The notes below the pieces were generated by a model. It ran no database searches and was not told where the DNA came from. It was given only the letters and a program-made list of their open reading frames with translations. Position numbers and translations under genes: made by a program. A DNA stretch of 64,000 nt from Bacillus subtilis (GTDB lineage Bacteria; Bacillota; Bacilli; Bacillales; Bacillaceae_C), in contig NZ_VTQV01000010.1 of assembly GCF_008764245.1 (NCBI RefSeq), positions 32,649 to 96,648 of the forward strand, written 5' to 3'. Below are positions 8,019-18,135 of the stretch, in pieces (the stretch's first letter is position 1; every line of letters starts with the position of its first letter).

Positions 8019-8924
8019 ATGGACTATCGGATATTAGGAACAACAGGGTTATCTGTTTCAGCCCTAAGCTTTGGAGCCTCATCTCTCGGATCTGTTTTTC
8101 GTAATATAAGTGAGCAAGAAGGGATTAAAACTGTCCATACAGCGATCGATATGGGAGTTAATCTAATAGATGTTTCACCTTATTACGGTTTAACAAAAGC
8201 AGAAACAGTGTTGGGAAAGGCATTAACTACTGTAAGCAGGGATAAATTTTATTTATGTACGAAAGCTGGGCGATATGGAGAAAATGAATTTGACTTTTCC
8301 TATAATCGTATCATAAAAAGTGCGGAAGAGAGCATGAGGCGTTTACACACTGATTATCTAGACATCCTTCTACTTCACGATATTGAATTTGGGGACAGGG
8401 TTCAAGTACTTGAAGAAGGCATTTCCGCTCTACAAGATTTAAAAAAACAAGGGAAAATTCGGTATTTTGGTGTATCAGGATTACCACTAACTATTTTGGT
8501 GGATACATTGAATCAGATTAATCTAGATGTTATTTTATCCTATTGCCATTATACACTTAACGATACGTCCCTCGAAACCATTCTGCCAATATTAAGCAAA
8601 AAAGGGACAGGAGTTATGAATGCATCTCCCTTGAGTATGGGGTTGCTAAGTATGAGAGGAGCGCCCGATTGGCATCCAGCAAGCCAAAAAATTAAAGAAA
8701 CTTGTCGAGAGGCTGCAGAGTATTGTGAGTCACAAGGGACCCCTATTGAAAAACTTGCAGTTCAATTTTCAACTGCTCATTCGTTTATTCCTACGACACT
8801 AATTAGCACAGCCAATCCCGAAAATATCGCAAATAATATTCGTTGGATGAATGAGCCATTAGATGAGGTTTTATTACATGAAGTAAAGAAGATATTAGCT
8901 CCCATCCATAATGAAACTTGGTAA
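8019..8924 (+). CDS. Aldo/keto reductase, L-fucose/L-galactose dehydrogenase type
   Basis: The 301-aa AKR barrel has the catalytic tetrad visible as D51, Y55/Y56 (DVSPYYG), K82 (CTKAG) and H120 (LLLHD). N-terminal MDYRILGTTGLSVSALSFG and the overall pattern resemble L-galactose and L-fucose dehydrogenases, which oxidise the C1 hydroxyl of the free sugar with NAD(P)+ to a lactone. It is cotranscribed with an alcohol dehydrogenase and two fucosidases, so L-fucose is the likely substrate (inference). It has a clear GAAAGGAAG site before the ATG. Specificity within the AKR family is not provable from sequence. Confidence 0.8.
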   Translation: MDYRILGTTGLSVSALSFGASSLGSVFRNISEQEGIKTVHTAIDMGVNLIDVSPYYGLTKAETVLGKALTTVSRDKFYLCTKAGRYGENEFDFSYNRIIKSAEESMRRLHTDYLDILLLHDIEFGDRVQVLEEGISALQDLKKQGKIRYFGVSGLPLTILVDTLNQINLDVILSYCHYTLNDTSLETILPILSKKGTGVMNASPLSMGLLSMRGAPDWHPASQKIKETCREAAEYCESQGTPIEKLAVQFSTAHSFIPTTLISTANPENIANNIRWMNEPLDEVLLHEVKKILAPIHNETW

Positions 8925-8966
8925 AAAGGACATGTAAGGAAACACAAACGGAAGAAAGGTGAAACT

Positions 8967-9980
8967 ATGAAAACAATTGTATGTAAAGAACCATATAAAT
9001 GGGAAATAACAGAGCGTGAAAAACCAAAATGTCAACACGGTGAGGCCCTTGTTCGAATCCAAAGAATCGGTATCTGTGGGACGGACTTACACGCATTTTG
9101 CGGTAATCAACCGTTTTTCACATATCCCCGCGTTCTTGGCCATGAATTGTCAGGAACCGTAGAGGAAATTAGTGTGAACAACACAAAGATAAAAGTAGGT
9201 GACCAAGTTTCTGTCATTCCTTATTTAGAATGTGGATATTGTCCAGCATGCCGATCAGGAAAGACAAATTGTTGTTCTTCTTTAAAAGTTCTAGGTGTCC
9301 ATCAAGATGGTGGGATGACAGAATACATCTCGGTACCAACTAATCATCTTATAAAGATGAATGATTTGACACTTGAACAGGCTGCGGTTGTTGAACCTTT
9401 AAGCATTGGTGCTCATGCTGTTCGTAGAGCTGCAATACGCAAGGGGGAAAAGGTACTTGTCATCGGTGCAGGCCCCATTGGCTTTGGTGTGATGACATTT
9501 GCGCAATTACAAGGTGCATTGGTCGTTGCGATGGATTTGAACAAAGAACGCCTTCTTTTTTGCAAGGAGAAAATAGGTATCCCCCATACAATCCTTGCAG
9601 GTAGAAATGCTATAAATGAGCTAAGAGAATTATTTGATGGTGGGCTACCTGAAACTGTATTTGATGCAACTGGAAATGTTCATTCAATGAACGCATCGTT
9701 CACATATCCTGAACAAGGTGGAAGGCTTGTTTTTGTCGGTCTTGTCCAAGATAACATTACCTTCTCAGATCCCGATTTTCATCAAAAGGAATTGACATTA
9801 ATGAGTAGCCGAAATGCTACTAGAGAAGATTTCTTGCATGTTAAACAAGCAATTCAAAGCGGAAAGGTTAAAGTAGATTCATTCTTAACACACCGTAGTA
9901 ATTTACAGGAAATGCCTAACGTTTTTAAAGATTGGCTACTTCCTGAGACAAATGTATTAAAAGCAATAGTTGAGGTTTAA
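8967..9980 (+). CDS. Zinc-dependent alcohol dehydrogenase (YjmD-like)
   Basis: A 337-aa medium-chain dehydrogenase. Catalytic zinc ligands are C37 (GICGTDLH), H59 and E60 (LGHE), a four-cysteine structural zinc loop follows (ECGYCPACRSGKTNCC), and the NAD-binding GAGPIGFG lies near residue 167. Such enzymes oxidise sugar alcohols, threonine or keto-deoxy sugar acids. Within this operon it could oxidise a fucose-pathway intermediate such as L-fuconate or 2-keto-3-deoxy-L-fuconate, but that is inference. It follows the aldo/keto reductase by 42 nt with a GAAAGG site and precedes GH95. Confidence 0.82.
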   Translation: MKTIVCKEPYKWEITEREKPKCQHGEALVRIQRIGICGTDLHAFCGNQPFFTYPRVLGHELSGTVEEISVNNTKIKVGDQVSVIPYLECGYCPACRSGKTNCCSSLKVLGVHQDGGMTEYISVPTNHLIKMNDLTLEQAAVVEPLSIGAHAVRRAAIRKGEKVLVIGAGPIGFGVMTFAQLQGALVVAMDLNKERLLFCKEKIGIPHTILAGRNAINELRELFDGGLPETVFDATGNVHSMNASFTYPEQGGRLVFVGLVQDNITFSDPDFHQKELTLMSSRNATREDFLHVKQAIQSGKVKVDSFLTHRSNLQEMPNVFKDWLLPETNVLKAIVEV

Positions 9981-10073
9981 TCCAATGATACAAGAAATAG
10001 GGGAAAGATCGGAGTATATTATGAATTAATTAACTATTATTAATTGTGGGAAATTATTGAAGGAGGAGATCGT

Positions 10074-12434
10074 GTGAAATTAATGTACGAAAAGCCGGCA
10101 GCCACATGGACAGAGGCATTACCGATTGGAAATGGCCGAATGGGTGCAATGGTTTTTGGAGGAGTGGAAAGAGAAAAACTACAACTAAATGAAGATACAC
10201 TATGGTCAGGGGGGCCAAAGGATTGGAATAATAAAGATGCGAAAGCATTATTACCGGAAATTAGAAGACTCATTGACAATGAAAACTTTGAGGAAGCAGA
10301 TCAATTTTCAAAAAAAATGATGGGACCATATACACAATCTTTTATGCCATTTGGTGACATTAATATTCTATTCCACCATGGAGATTTGGTAAGAAGATAT
10401 TCAAGGGAATTAGACTTGGAATCAGCGATTTCTCGAGTTTCCTATCATATAGGAAATGCTGAATACAAGCGAGAATACTTCAGTTCTTATCCAGATCAGG
10501 CAATAATAATGAGATTGGAATGTAGTAAAGTGGGTTTATTGAGCTTCACGGCTTCTTTTGCAAGTAATTTAAAAACAAAAGTTACCAACGATGGTACGGA
10601 TCTGATTTTAATGGGTCGAGCACCTGTTCACGTTGAACCAAATTATGTGTCGGCAGATAGACCTGTCATTTATGAGGAAGAAGAAGGAATGGCTTTCGAA
10701 GGACGCCTTTCTGTAAAAATTGAAGGTGGTCATGCCAAATGGGTGCAGGGGCAGATTATTGTAGAAGATGCAACAATCGCGACACTTTATTTTACCGCGG
10801 CTACAAGCTTTAATGGCTACGACCTCTCTCCAGTAAAAGATGGCCGTGATCCATCTTATTTTTCAAAGAAGGATATGAAAAAGGTAAAGGAAAAGTCATA
10901 TGAGATATTGCTTCAACGCCATTTAGGAGATTATAAGAAGCTATTTGACCGTACAACGTTAATGCTGGCAGATGAAGAGGACCATTCTTCACTTGCAACA
11001 GATAAGCGAATGAAACGATTTGGTGCAAAAGACAAAAAACTTGTAGCTCTTTTATTTCAATATGGACGATATTTATTAATTGCTAGTTCCCGTAATGGGA
11101 CACAGCCGGCTAATTTACAGGGAATATGGAATGATCAAGTACGTCCACCTTGGAGCAGTAATTTCACATTAAATATTAATGTGGAAATGAATTATTGGCC
11201 AGCAGAGGTTTGTCATTTAGCAGAATGTCACCTTCCCCTACTTGATTTTATTGAAGGTCTAGCAGAAAATGGTTCAAAAACAGCGGAAATTAATTATGGA
11301 ATGCGTGGTTGGGTTGCACACCATAATAGTGATATTTGGAGACAATCTGCACCAGTTGGAAATTATGGTGACGGAGATCCAGTTTGGGCGATGTGGCAGA
11401 TGGGTGGTGCTTGGTTAGCACAACATTTGTGGGAACATTATGCATTTAATAGAGATAAAACGTTCTTGGCGGAAAAGGCGTTTCCAATCATGCGAGAAGC
11501 AGCATTATTTTGTCTTGAGTGGCTTGAGGTTGATATGAATGGATATTACGTATCTTCCCCTTCAACATCACCAGAGCATAAGTTCAGATTACCTAGTGGC
11601 AAATTAGCAGCGATAAGCAAGGCCACTACGATGGATTTGGCCATCATTTGGGATCTTTTTACAAACTGTATAGAAGCAATAGAAGAATTAGAGATAAATG
11701 ACAGAATTAAAGATGATTTAGAAACGGTTCGCAATCAGCTACAACCTTTTCAAATTGGCAAACATGGTCAACTGCAAGAGTGGATTCAAGATTGGGGAGA
11801 TGAAGATGTTCACCACCGTCATGTTTCCCATTTATTCGGTGTCTACCCAGGGAGGCAACTCACTGAAAATCAACAAAGTAAATTCTGGGAAGCAGCTAAG
11901 CTCTCGTTAAATCGCCGCGGTGACGGGGGAACGGGTTGGAGTCTTGCTTGGAAAATAAATTTATGGGCAAGATTAAAAGATGGAAATAGAGCTCATAAAT
12001 TTATTGAAAATAAGCTTCAGCTTGTTCAGGAAGATGGCTATAACTATCATAAAGGTGGAATTTACCCGAATTTATTTGGTGCACATCCCCCATTCCAAAT
12101 CGATGGCAATTTTGGTTTTACATCAGGGGTAGCGGAAATGCTGCTACAGTCTCATGAAGGATTTATTCACCTTTTACCGGCTCTTCCGGAAGAATGGAAG
12201 GAAGGGAAGGTAACCGGTCTTCGTGCTCGTGGTGGTTATACAGTTGATATTGAGTGGAAAGAAGGAAAGTTGACGAAGGCAATTGTCAAAGCGGATCAAA
12301 ATGGTAAGTGCAGAATAAAAGTCGGTTTTGGAAAAATAAAAGTCGAAAATGAAGCATTTAATAAAGAAAGTAACGGAAACTTATGTTTTAAAGTGGATGT
12401 AGGTAAAAGCTATACGATTTTACCAGGTTTGTAA
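10074..12434 (+). CDS. GH95 alpha-L-fucosidase (first copy)
   Basis: An inverting alpha-1,2-L-fucosidase-family enzyme of 786 aa. The family's catalytic features are all present: NINVEMNYW (the Asn pair near residue 367), SPSTSPE with the general acid Glu near 501, and QIDGNFG with Asp near 677. There is no signal peptide, so it should act in the cytoplasm on imported oligosaccharides. I chose the GTG at 10,074 because AAGGAGG is seven bases upstream. It sits between the dehydrogenases and a GH29 fucosidase. A diverged paralogue lies at 20,827. Some GH95 members act on L-galactosides, so fucose specificity is likely but not certain. Confidence 0.92.
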   Translation: MKLMYEKPAATWTEALPIGNGRMGAMVFGGVEREKLQLNEDTLWSGGPKDWNNKDAKALLPEIRRLIDNENFEEADQFSKKMMGPYTQSFMPFGDINILFHHGDLVRRYSRELDLESAISRVSYHIGNAEYKREYFSSYPDQAIIMRLECSKVGLLSFTASFASNLKTKVTNDGTDLILMGRAPVHVEPNYVSADRPVIYEEEEGMAFEGRLSVKIEGGHAKWVQGQIIVEDATIATLYFTAATSFNGYDLSPVKDGRDPSYFSKKDMKKVKEKSYEILLQRHLGDYKKLFDRTTLMLADEEDHSSLATDKRMKRFGAKDKKLVALLFQYGRYLLIASSRNGTQPANLQGIWNDQVRPPWSSNFTLNINVEMNYWPAEVCHLAECHLPLLDFIEGLAENGSKTAEINYGMRGWVAHHNSDIWRQSAPVGNYGDGDPVWAMWQMGGAWLAQHLWEHYAFNRDKTFLAEKAFPIMREAALFCLEWLEVDMNGYYVSSPSTSPEHKFRLPSGKLAAISKATTMDLAIIWDLFTNCIEAIEELEINDRIKDDLETVRNQLQPFQIGKHGQLQEWIQDWGDEDVHHRHVSHLFGVYPGRQLTENQQSKFWEAAKLSLNRRGDGGTGWSLAWKINLWARLKDGNRAHKFIENKLQLVQEDGYNYHKGGIYPNLFGAHPPFQIDGNFGFTSGVAEMLLQSHEGFIHLLPALPEEWKEGKVTGLRARGGYTVDIEWKEGKLTKAIVKADQNGKCRIKVGFGKIKVENEAFNKESNGNLCFKVDVGKSYTILPGL

Positions 12435-12468
12435 TTTAAGGATAAAAAGGAATTTAGGAGGATTTGTA

Positions 12469-13938
12469 ATGGATAGAAGGAATTATTTGGCTGAGATTAA
12501 TAGAGTTGTGAAAGCAGGTCCATATGCTGATACTTGGGACTCACTTGGTAAATATCAATTATCTGATTGGTATCAGGGGGCAAAATTTGGAATTTTTATT
12601 CATTGGGGTGTCTATTCAGTACCTGCCTTTGGGAATGAATGGTATCCAAGAAATATGTACATTCAAGGATCTAAGGAATATGAGCATCATTTAAGAACAT
12701 ACGGGAAACACTCTGATTTCGGTTATAAAGATTTTATTCCTTTATTTACTGCAGAAAGGTTTGATCCAAATGAATGGGCCGAGCTTTTTGAGAAGGCAGG
12801 CGCTCGTTATGTCGTACCTGTCGGTGAACATCATGATGGTTTTCAAATGTATAAAAGTGAACTATCAAATTTCAATGCTTTTAAAATGGGACCAAAGCGT
12901 GACATCGTGGGGGAACTAGGAGAAACTTTAAAAAAACGCGGGATTGAGCTTGGTATTTCATCTCACAGAGCAGAACATTGGTTTTTTATGGGGCATGGTA
13001 AAGAATTTGATAGTGACATTAAAGAACCGCTTATTTGTGGGGATTTTTATTGGCCAGCCATGCCTGAATACGATCATCAAAATTTATCAAGTCCTGCTCC
13101 TTCCCAGGAGTTTTTGGAAGATTGGTTGTTACGAACATGTGAAATTGTGGATCAATATCAACCTAAAATTGTGTATTTTGATTGGTGGATTCATCATAGT
13201 GCCATGAAACCCTATCTGAAGAAATTTGCGGCTTATTATTATAATCGTGCCACTGAGTGGGGAAAAGATGTTGCGATCAATTATAAGCATGATGCATTTA
13301 TGTTTGGTAGTGCAGTTGTCGATATTGAAAGGGGACAGTTTGCGGAAATGAAGCCATATTTTTGGCAAACGGACACGTCGGTTGCCAAAAATTCATGGTG
13401 TTACACGGAGAATAATGTTTATAAAACAGCCAATCAAATCATTTGCGATCTTGTGGATATCGTAAGTAAAAATGGCTGCTTATTATTAAATATTGGTCCT
13501 AAATCAGATGGAACTATTCCAAAAGAAGACAAAGAAATTTTATTGGAAATAGGAGATTGGCTAGAGATAAATGGAGAATCAATATATGAAACGAAAGTTT
13601 GGAGAATAGCCGGAGAGGGGCCTGCCCAAATTGAGGAAGGACAGTTCACTGATAATAGGGAGAAGGGGTTTACAAGTGAAGATATCCGGTTCACTGTAAA
13701 GGGATCATATATTTATGCGACCATACTGCGCTTTCCAGAAAATGGTGAAATCCGAATTACATCATTGGCCGAAAGAAACGCCTCTAAGCTTCCTCATTTC
13801 CATGGAATTATTAAGAATGTTACAGTCTTAGGCTCTCATGAACAACCTATTTGGAGGCGTACACAAAATGCTTTAGAGATCACAACGAAACATGTGCACA
13901 GTGTTAATCCAGTTGTATTTAAAATTTTGGTTGATTAA
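12469..13938 (+). CDS. GH29 alpha-L-fucosidase
   Basis: A retaining alpha-L-fucosidase of 489 aa, a typical bacterial length. Family signatures are FIHWGVYSVPAFGNEWY near residue 45, the substrate-pocket GEHHDGF near 125, and VYFDWW near 236, whose Asp (about 238) is the nucleophile. The conserved NGCLLLNIGPKSDGTIP follows near 340. There is no signal peptide. It is cotranscribed with GH95 (34 nt gap, AGGAGG site). GH29 enzymes remove alpha-1,3/1,4/1,6 fucose, complementing the alpha-1,2 activity of GH95. This is the last gene before a 700-nt gap. Confidence 0.93.
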   Translation: MDRRNYLAEINRVVKAGPYADTWDSLGKYQLSDWYQGAKFGIFIHWGVYSVPAFGNEWYPRNMYIQGSKEYEHHLRTYGKHSDFGYKDFIPLFTAERFDPNEWAELFEKAGARYVVPVGEHHDGFQMYKSELSNFNAFKMGPKRDIVGELGETLKKRGIELGISSHRAEHWFFMGHGKEFDSDIKEPLICGDFYWPAMPEYDHQNLSSPAPSQEFLEDWLLRTCEIVDQYQPKIVYFDWWIHHSAMKPYLKKFAAYYYNRATEWGKDVAINYKHDAFMFGSAVVDIERGQFAEMKPYFWQTDTSVAKNSWCYTENNVYKTANQIICDLVDIVSKNGCLLLNIGPKSDGTIPKEDKEILLEIGDWLEINGESIYETKVWRIAGEGPAQIEEGQFTDNREKGFTSEDIRFTVKGSYIYATILRFPENGEIRITSLAERNASKLPHFHGIIKNVTVLGSHEQPIWRRTQNALEITTKHVHSVNPVVFKILVD

Positions 13939-14637
13939 TAGAGAATAATAGGGAAATCGATAATATTATCCCATAAATGAGTAAAATGAGGTCGTGTTAT
14001 ATTCAGGAAAAACAATCATTTAATTCACTCTGTTACCTAAACATCATGGTTTCTTATTAAAGTAGTAATAATTAACAATAGGAATTAATTTGGATCAGTT
14101 CACTATTGATGAACATCATGTGATTTGGGATAGACAAAGTAAAAATTCATCTGAATCTATGCTACTCAACAGAAATTGAAGGTTACTATAAAAATGATAA
14201 AATCGTCATTACCAAAATAATACCCCGTGAAAGAGCAAATGATGGTTGTAAATGACAGTGAACTAGAAATAAGAGAGAGTAAATAATTAGCCCCTTACCA
14301 AATTTTGATGTTAGTCTAGTTTAGGCCAATTTGTTAGCATAATTCCTATTACCTTATGATCAATGATGTCTTGCTATATTGTTTTGTATGACACAAGTAC
14401 GTAGTTAAACAATCACCTACTGAAGGTGGTTGTTTTAACTTTACAAATAAGATATGAATAAATGTATATAGTCTCTTCTTACACGGCCTCTAATTGATTG
14501 TTTTGCACCTGTAATGATAAAGAGGGATTATTTTCAATTTAAATTATTTTATTTTTCTGCCTGTATTTTATGTTCATTAACTAGTTTGTGAGTGGCAAGA
14601 ATATGATTATCTCATGTTTAAAAAGGGGAGGATCTGG
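13939..14637. other. Intergenic region with a decayed reading frame
   Basis: No intact gene is visible. Around 14,150-14,270 one frame reads a protein-like piece (YSTEIEGYYKNDKIVITKII) with stops on both sides, suggesting a gene relic. A hairpin lies at 14,408-14,434. The remaining sequence is AT-rich and should contain the promoter of the following sensor-regulator, but no convincing -35/-10 pair stood out. Confidence 0.45.
14408..14434. terminator. Symmetrical hairpin
   Basis: AACAATCACCT and AGGTGGTTGTT pair around a 5-nt loop, followed by TTAACTTT. It could work as a weak terminator for the fucosidase operon, although it is nearly 500 nt away. Confidence 0.5.
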
Positions 14638-16947
14638 ATGAATAGATCAAAAGTATTAAGACGTTTTTTAGTGTCTTATTTAATTGTATTTACCTTACCT
14701 CTTATTGCTGGAATCTTCATCTATCAAGTGGCATTCAATATTGCAGAGAATAAATCCATTCAAACAAGTAATCTAGTATTAAATCAAAGTATAGATTTAT
14801 TAGAAGGAAAAATGATAGAAATTGATCGTTTCACGCGATTACTGGGGAGAAATGAAGCTTTAAACCGACTATTAACGGATGGTAATAGGGAGAAAAATGC
14901 ACAAATATATGATATGCGGAATTTGTCACTTGATTTATCAACACTCTCTCAATCCAATAAACTTCTTGATGATGTTTATATTTATCTAAATGAACAGAAT
15001 GTTATCATTAAGCCGGGTTCAACCTATTTCCGAACCAATCATTTCTACGAAATGAATCAATATTCAACGATGAGCTATACAGAATGGATCGCTCTGTTAC
15101 AAGATGGAAAAAGAGATATCTTACCTTTACAAATGATTGAAACACCGACTAAAAATTTTGAGGCCATCACATTGACTTATCCTATTCCTTATAATGCTAT
15201 ACAGAACATTAAGGGGACAGCCGTAGTAATCGTGGATCAAGGGGAAGTTTTGGAATTATTTAATAGAATAACTGAAGAGGATAATGGGTGGGCCTATATA
15301 GTAGATTCGGATGGTCAATTAATTGCGAGGTCCGGGATAGAACACGAAGAAATTGAAAATATCAATACTCTTTTGAAAAGCTCAAGGAATGGGTCGACTT
15401 TTTATACTGATGACAATCTAGTTATATCTACCTCCTATTCCGGTTATGGTGATTGGACTTTTATAGCCGGAATTCCTAAAAAAAAGATTTTAACGGAAGC
15501 TAATCAGATTAGAAAGTTTACATTTTATTTGGCAATTTTCACCATTGTAATTGGTTTACTGATTAGTTTATTTTTATCATATCAAAACGCCACACCTATT
15601 AAACGTCTACTAAAGCATGTAAGATTAGACCAATCACATCCCTCATTAAATTATAAAAAGGGATTCGCACTATTAGAAAAAAATATTAATCAACTGATCA
15701 AAATGAATAATTCTTTAAAAGCAGATATTGATTTGCAAAAGCCATTATTACAAAGCACGGTTATGTACCGTATACTAAATGGGGAATTTGGTTCCGAAAA
15801 GGATATCGAAAAAACGTTAAAAATGGCGGATATTTATTTTCCGGGAAATAAAAGCACTGGAATTGTCGCAATTTTGGATTTTGTCGGTTATGAGTTGCTC
15901 GAAAAGGAGAATGAAATGCTTACTGGCCAAACCTTGCATGCTCTAACAAAAAATATAGTGTTGCAAAAGAATTATCCGTTAATTGTCACCGGTTTAAGTC
16001 ATAACAAGTTAGTTCTCATTCATTTATTTAATGAACGATACTCGAAAAACGCAAATAAAAATTTATTATTGGAGTTATATAATCATCTGAAAACACAATT
16101 CAATCTAACTGTTAATTTTGCTGTAGGTTCCAGATTTGATAAATATAACGATATGAGTAGATCATTTCAGGAGGCAAAAGATGCTTTAAGCTTTGCTCAG
16201 TTAATAGGAGATTATTCGAATGTCATTTATTATAATGAAATTCAATCAGAAAGGAATACCTATTATTATCCGTTAGATATAGAAATAAAAATAATGAATG
16301 CTTTAAAATCAGGTCAGCACATTGAGGTGTGCGATCACCTTGAAAAGATATTTGACTTAAATATACAAAATAGAGATCTGTCGCCTGAAATGTTCCGGTG
16401 CTTTATTCAAGAAATAAGGGCAACGTTTTTTAAAGAGCTTCAAACGAATCATTTATCATTTCCATATTTAAAAAAGGATATATCTTTACTATTTAAACTT
16501 GAAATGAAGGATGATTTAAATAAAATAAAGAATGGCCTAATGGACATTTCGAAAAAACACTGTCAAATCATTCAAGAGAAAAGAAAGGAGATCGATCATC
16601 AACTTGTTAAAGATATTATGAAATTTATTCAAGAAAACTATTTTGACCAAAATTTAAGTGTGACCATGATCTGTGACTATGTAAAAAAACATGAGAATTA
16701 CGTAACCCCATTATTTAAAAAATATACTCATATGTATGTATCGGAATATTTAGAAAGGTGCAGATTAGAATCTGCAGGAACATTATTAATAACTACTTCT
16801 GCAACAATGACTGAAATTGCGGATCGTTGTGGCTATAACAGCGCCCACTCATTTAGAAGGGCTTTTAAACGACTTTTCCATTTAACACCAGCAGAGTATC
16901 GAAAGTATAATGTTGATGCTAAACCCGCTGATGTGTCAGTTGAATAG
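14638..16947 (+). CDS. Membrane-anchored AraC-type sensor-regulator
   Basis: A one-component regulator of 769 aa. It has an N-terminal membrane segment (about residues 11-30), an extracellular sensory domain of about 260 residues, a second membrane segment (about 295-315), a cytoplasmic region and a C-terminal AraC helix-turn-helix (about 660-757, CGYNSAHSFRRAFKRLFHLT). This architecture recurs in Bacillales next to LplABC-type importers. The ATG at 14,638 has GGGGAGG upstream; an earlier ATG at 14,614 lacks one. It directly precedes the importer operon at 17,139 and probably senses an extracellular fucosylated oligosaccharide, then activates import (inference). Confidence 0.88.
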   Translation: MNRSKVLRRFLVSYLIVFTLPLIAGIFIYQVAFNIAENKSIQTSNLVLNQSIDLLEGKMIEIDRFTRLLGRNEALNRLLTDGNREKNAQIYDMRNLSLDLSTLSQSNKLLDDVYIYLNEQNVIIKPGSTYFRTNHFYEMNQYSTMSYTEWIALLQDGKRDILPLQMIETPTKNFEAITLTYPIPYNAIQNIKGTAVVIVDQGEVLELFNRITEEDNGWAYIVDSDGQLIARSGIEHEEIENINTLLKSSRNGSTFYTDDNLVISTSYSGYGDWTFIAGIPKKKILTEANQIRKFTFYLAIFTIVIGLLISLFLSYQNATPIKRLLKHVRLDQSHPSLNYKKGFALLEKNINQLIKMNNSLKADIDLQKPLLQSTVMYRILNGEFGSEKDIEKTLKMADIYFPGNKSTGIVAILDFVGYELLEKENEMLTGQTLHALTKNIVLQKNYPLIVTGLSHNKLVLIHLFNERYSKNANKNLLLELYNHLKTQFNLTVNFAVGSRFDKYNDMSRSFQEAKDALSFAQLIGDYSNVIYYNEIQSERNTYYYPLDIEIKIMNALKSGQHIEVCDHLEKIFDLNIQNRDLSPEMFRCFIQEIRATFFKELQTNHLSFPYLKKDISLLFKLEMKDDLNKIKNGLMDISKKHCQIIQEKRKEIDHQLVKDIMKFIQENYFDQNLSVTMICDYVKKHENYVTPLFKKYTHMYVSEYLERCRLESAGTLLITTSATMTEIADRCGYNSAHSFRRAFKRLFHLTPAEYRKYNVDAKPADVSVE

Positions 16948-16952
16948 TAGTT

Positions 16953-16988
16953 AAAAAAGGTTTGGGATGTGATCCTAAACCTTTTTTA
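16953..16988. terminator. Strong bidirectional terminator
   Basis: AAAAAAGGTTTGGGAT pairs with ATCCTAAACCTTTTTT around a GTG loop, ending the sensor-regulator transcript. The importer operon therefore has its own promoter in 16,990-17,120. Confidence 0.88.
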
Positions 16989-17103
16989 AGGTCGCATCAA
17001 CATCTGGAATAAGGGGTTTTTCGGTAAATTCATTGAAAATTGTTTCCTTAATGTAAATTGTACCTATCCAATTGTAAAGTTGATTTGTTACTATTTAGGC
17101 AAA

Positions 17104-17117
17104 TGGAAGCGCTTTAT
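17104..17117 (+). promoter_or_regulatory. cre-like site before the importer operon
   Basis: TGGAAGCGCTTTAT contains the AAGCGCTT core of a CcpA site with one mismatch to the relaxed consensus (A instead of C at position 13). It lies immediately upstream of the ribosome binding site of the first permease. Confidence 0.45.
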
Positions 17118-17138
17118 AATCAGGGGAGGATGTGGAAA

Positions 17139-18107
17139 ATGAATAATGTTACGTTAACAAGAATGAAAGGTGCGGGTACAAGCATAAAGCATGAAGGGAA
17201 AATGCACAGTAATTTTAAGAAAATGAAAAGACATTGGCAATTGTATGTTTTGGCTATCCCGACGATTATATACTTTATTATTTTTAAGTATATACCGATG
17301 ACAAATGCGGTAATTGCCTTTAAGGACTACAATGTCGTACAAGGGATCTGGGGAAGTGCTTGGATTGGCTGGCATCATTTTGAGATGTTTTTTAACAATC
17401 CGCAGTTTTGGACGCTTGTTAAAAACACATTTATTTTGAGTGTTTATGCCCTATTAGTAAGTTTTCCGATTCCCATTATTTTAGCTTTATGTCTAAATGA
17501 AGTTCGGACTGGGTTCTTTAAGAAGTTTGTTCAATTAATCACCTATGCTCCTTATTTTATTTCTACAGTTATTATCGTTTCCATGATTATGATGTTTTTT
17601 TCACCTAGATTAGGAATAGCTACTCAATTTTTAGAACTTCTGGGATTCAATGCTCAAAATATTTTAGGTTCTCCTTCGGCATTTCGCCATATATATGTTT
17701 GGTCTGATATATGGCAAACCGCTGGCTATTCCGCAATTATTTATTTAGCCGCATTGGCAGGAGTAAGTCCTGAATTATATGAAGCGGCAAAGGTTGATGG
17801 CGCCTCTCGGTTACAAAGAATTTTTCACATTGATATTCCCAGTATTATGCCGATTGCCATTATTATTTTAATACTTGGAGTAGGGAATATAATGGCAGTT
17901 GGGTTTGAAAAGGTGTATTTGCTACAAAACTCACTTAATTTGCAGACATCCGAAATTATTGCTACCTATGTTTATAAAATTGGATTGTTAAATGCAAACT
18001 TCAGTTTTGCAACCGCGGTTGGGCTTTTCAATTCTGTTATTAACCTGATTTTACTTGTGGCTGTTAATACAATTTCAAGAAGAGTTTCTAATAATAGTCT
18101 TTGGTAA
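17139..18107 (+). CDS. ABC sugar importer permease, LplB-type
   Basis: A 322-aa inner component of a CUT1 importer with six predicted membrane segments (first about residues 35-55). The EAA loop that docks the ATPase is YEAAKVDGASRLQRIF near residue 215. Close to B. subtilis LplB/YtcP-type permeases that take up complex oligosaccharides. The start at 17,139 is preceded by GGGGAGG. A longer frame from 17,058 has no ribosome binding site and overlaps the cre-like site. It is followed by a second permease and the binding protein. No ATPase gene is present. Confidence 0.9.
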   Translation: MNNVTLTRMKGAGTSIKHEGKMHSNFKKMKRHWQLYVLAIPTIIYFIIFKYIPMTNAVIAFKDYNVVQGIWGSAWIGWHHFEMFFNNPQFWTLVKNTFILSVYALLVSFPIPIILALCLNEVRTGFFKKFVQLITYAPYFISTVIIVSMIMMFFSPRLGIATQFLELLGFNAQNILGSPSAFRHIYVWSDIWQTAGYSAIIYLAALAGVSPELYEAAKVDGASRLQRIFHIDIPSIMPIAIIILILGVGNIMAVGFEKVYLLQNSLNLQTSEIIATYVYKIGLLNANFSFATAVGLFNSVINLILLVAVNTISRRVSNNSLW

Positions 18108-18135
18108 GTCATTTTAAAGGAAAGGGGAGATTTAA

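Noticed and set aside
17115..17120. TATAAT as -10 box of the importer operon
   Set aside because: It is only a few bases before the ribosome binding site, leaving no leader, and no -35 is at the right distance; the cre-like site overlaps it.
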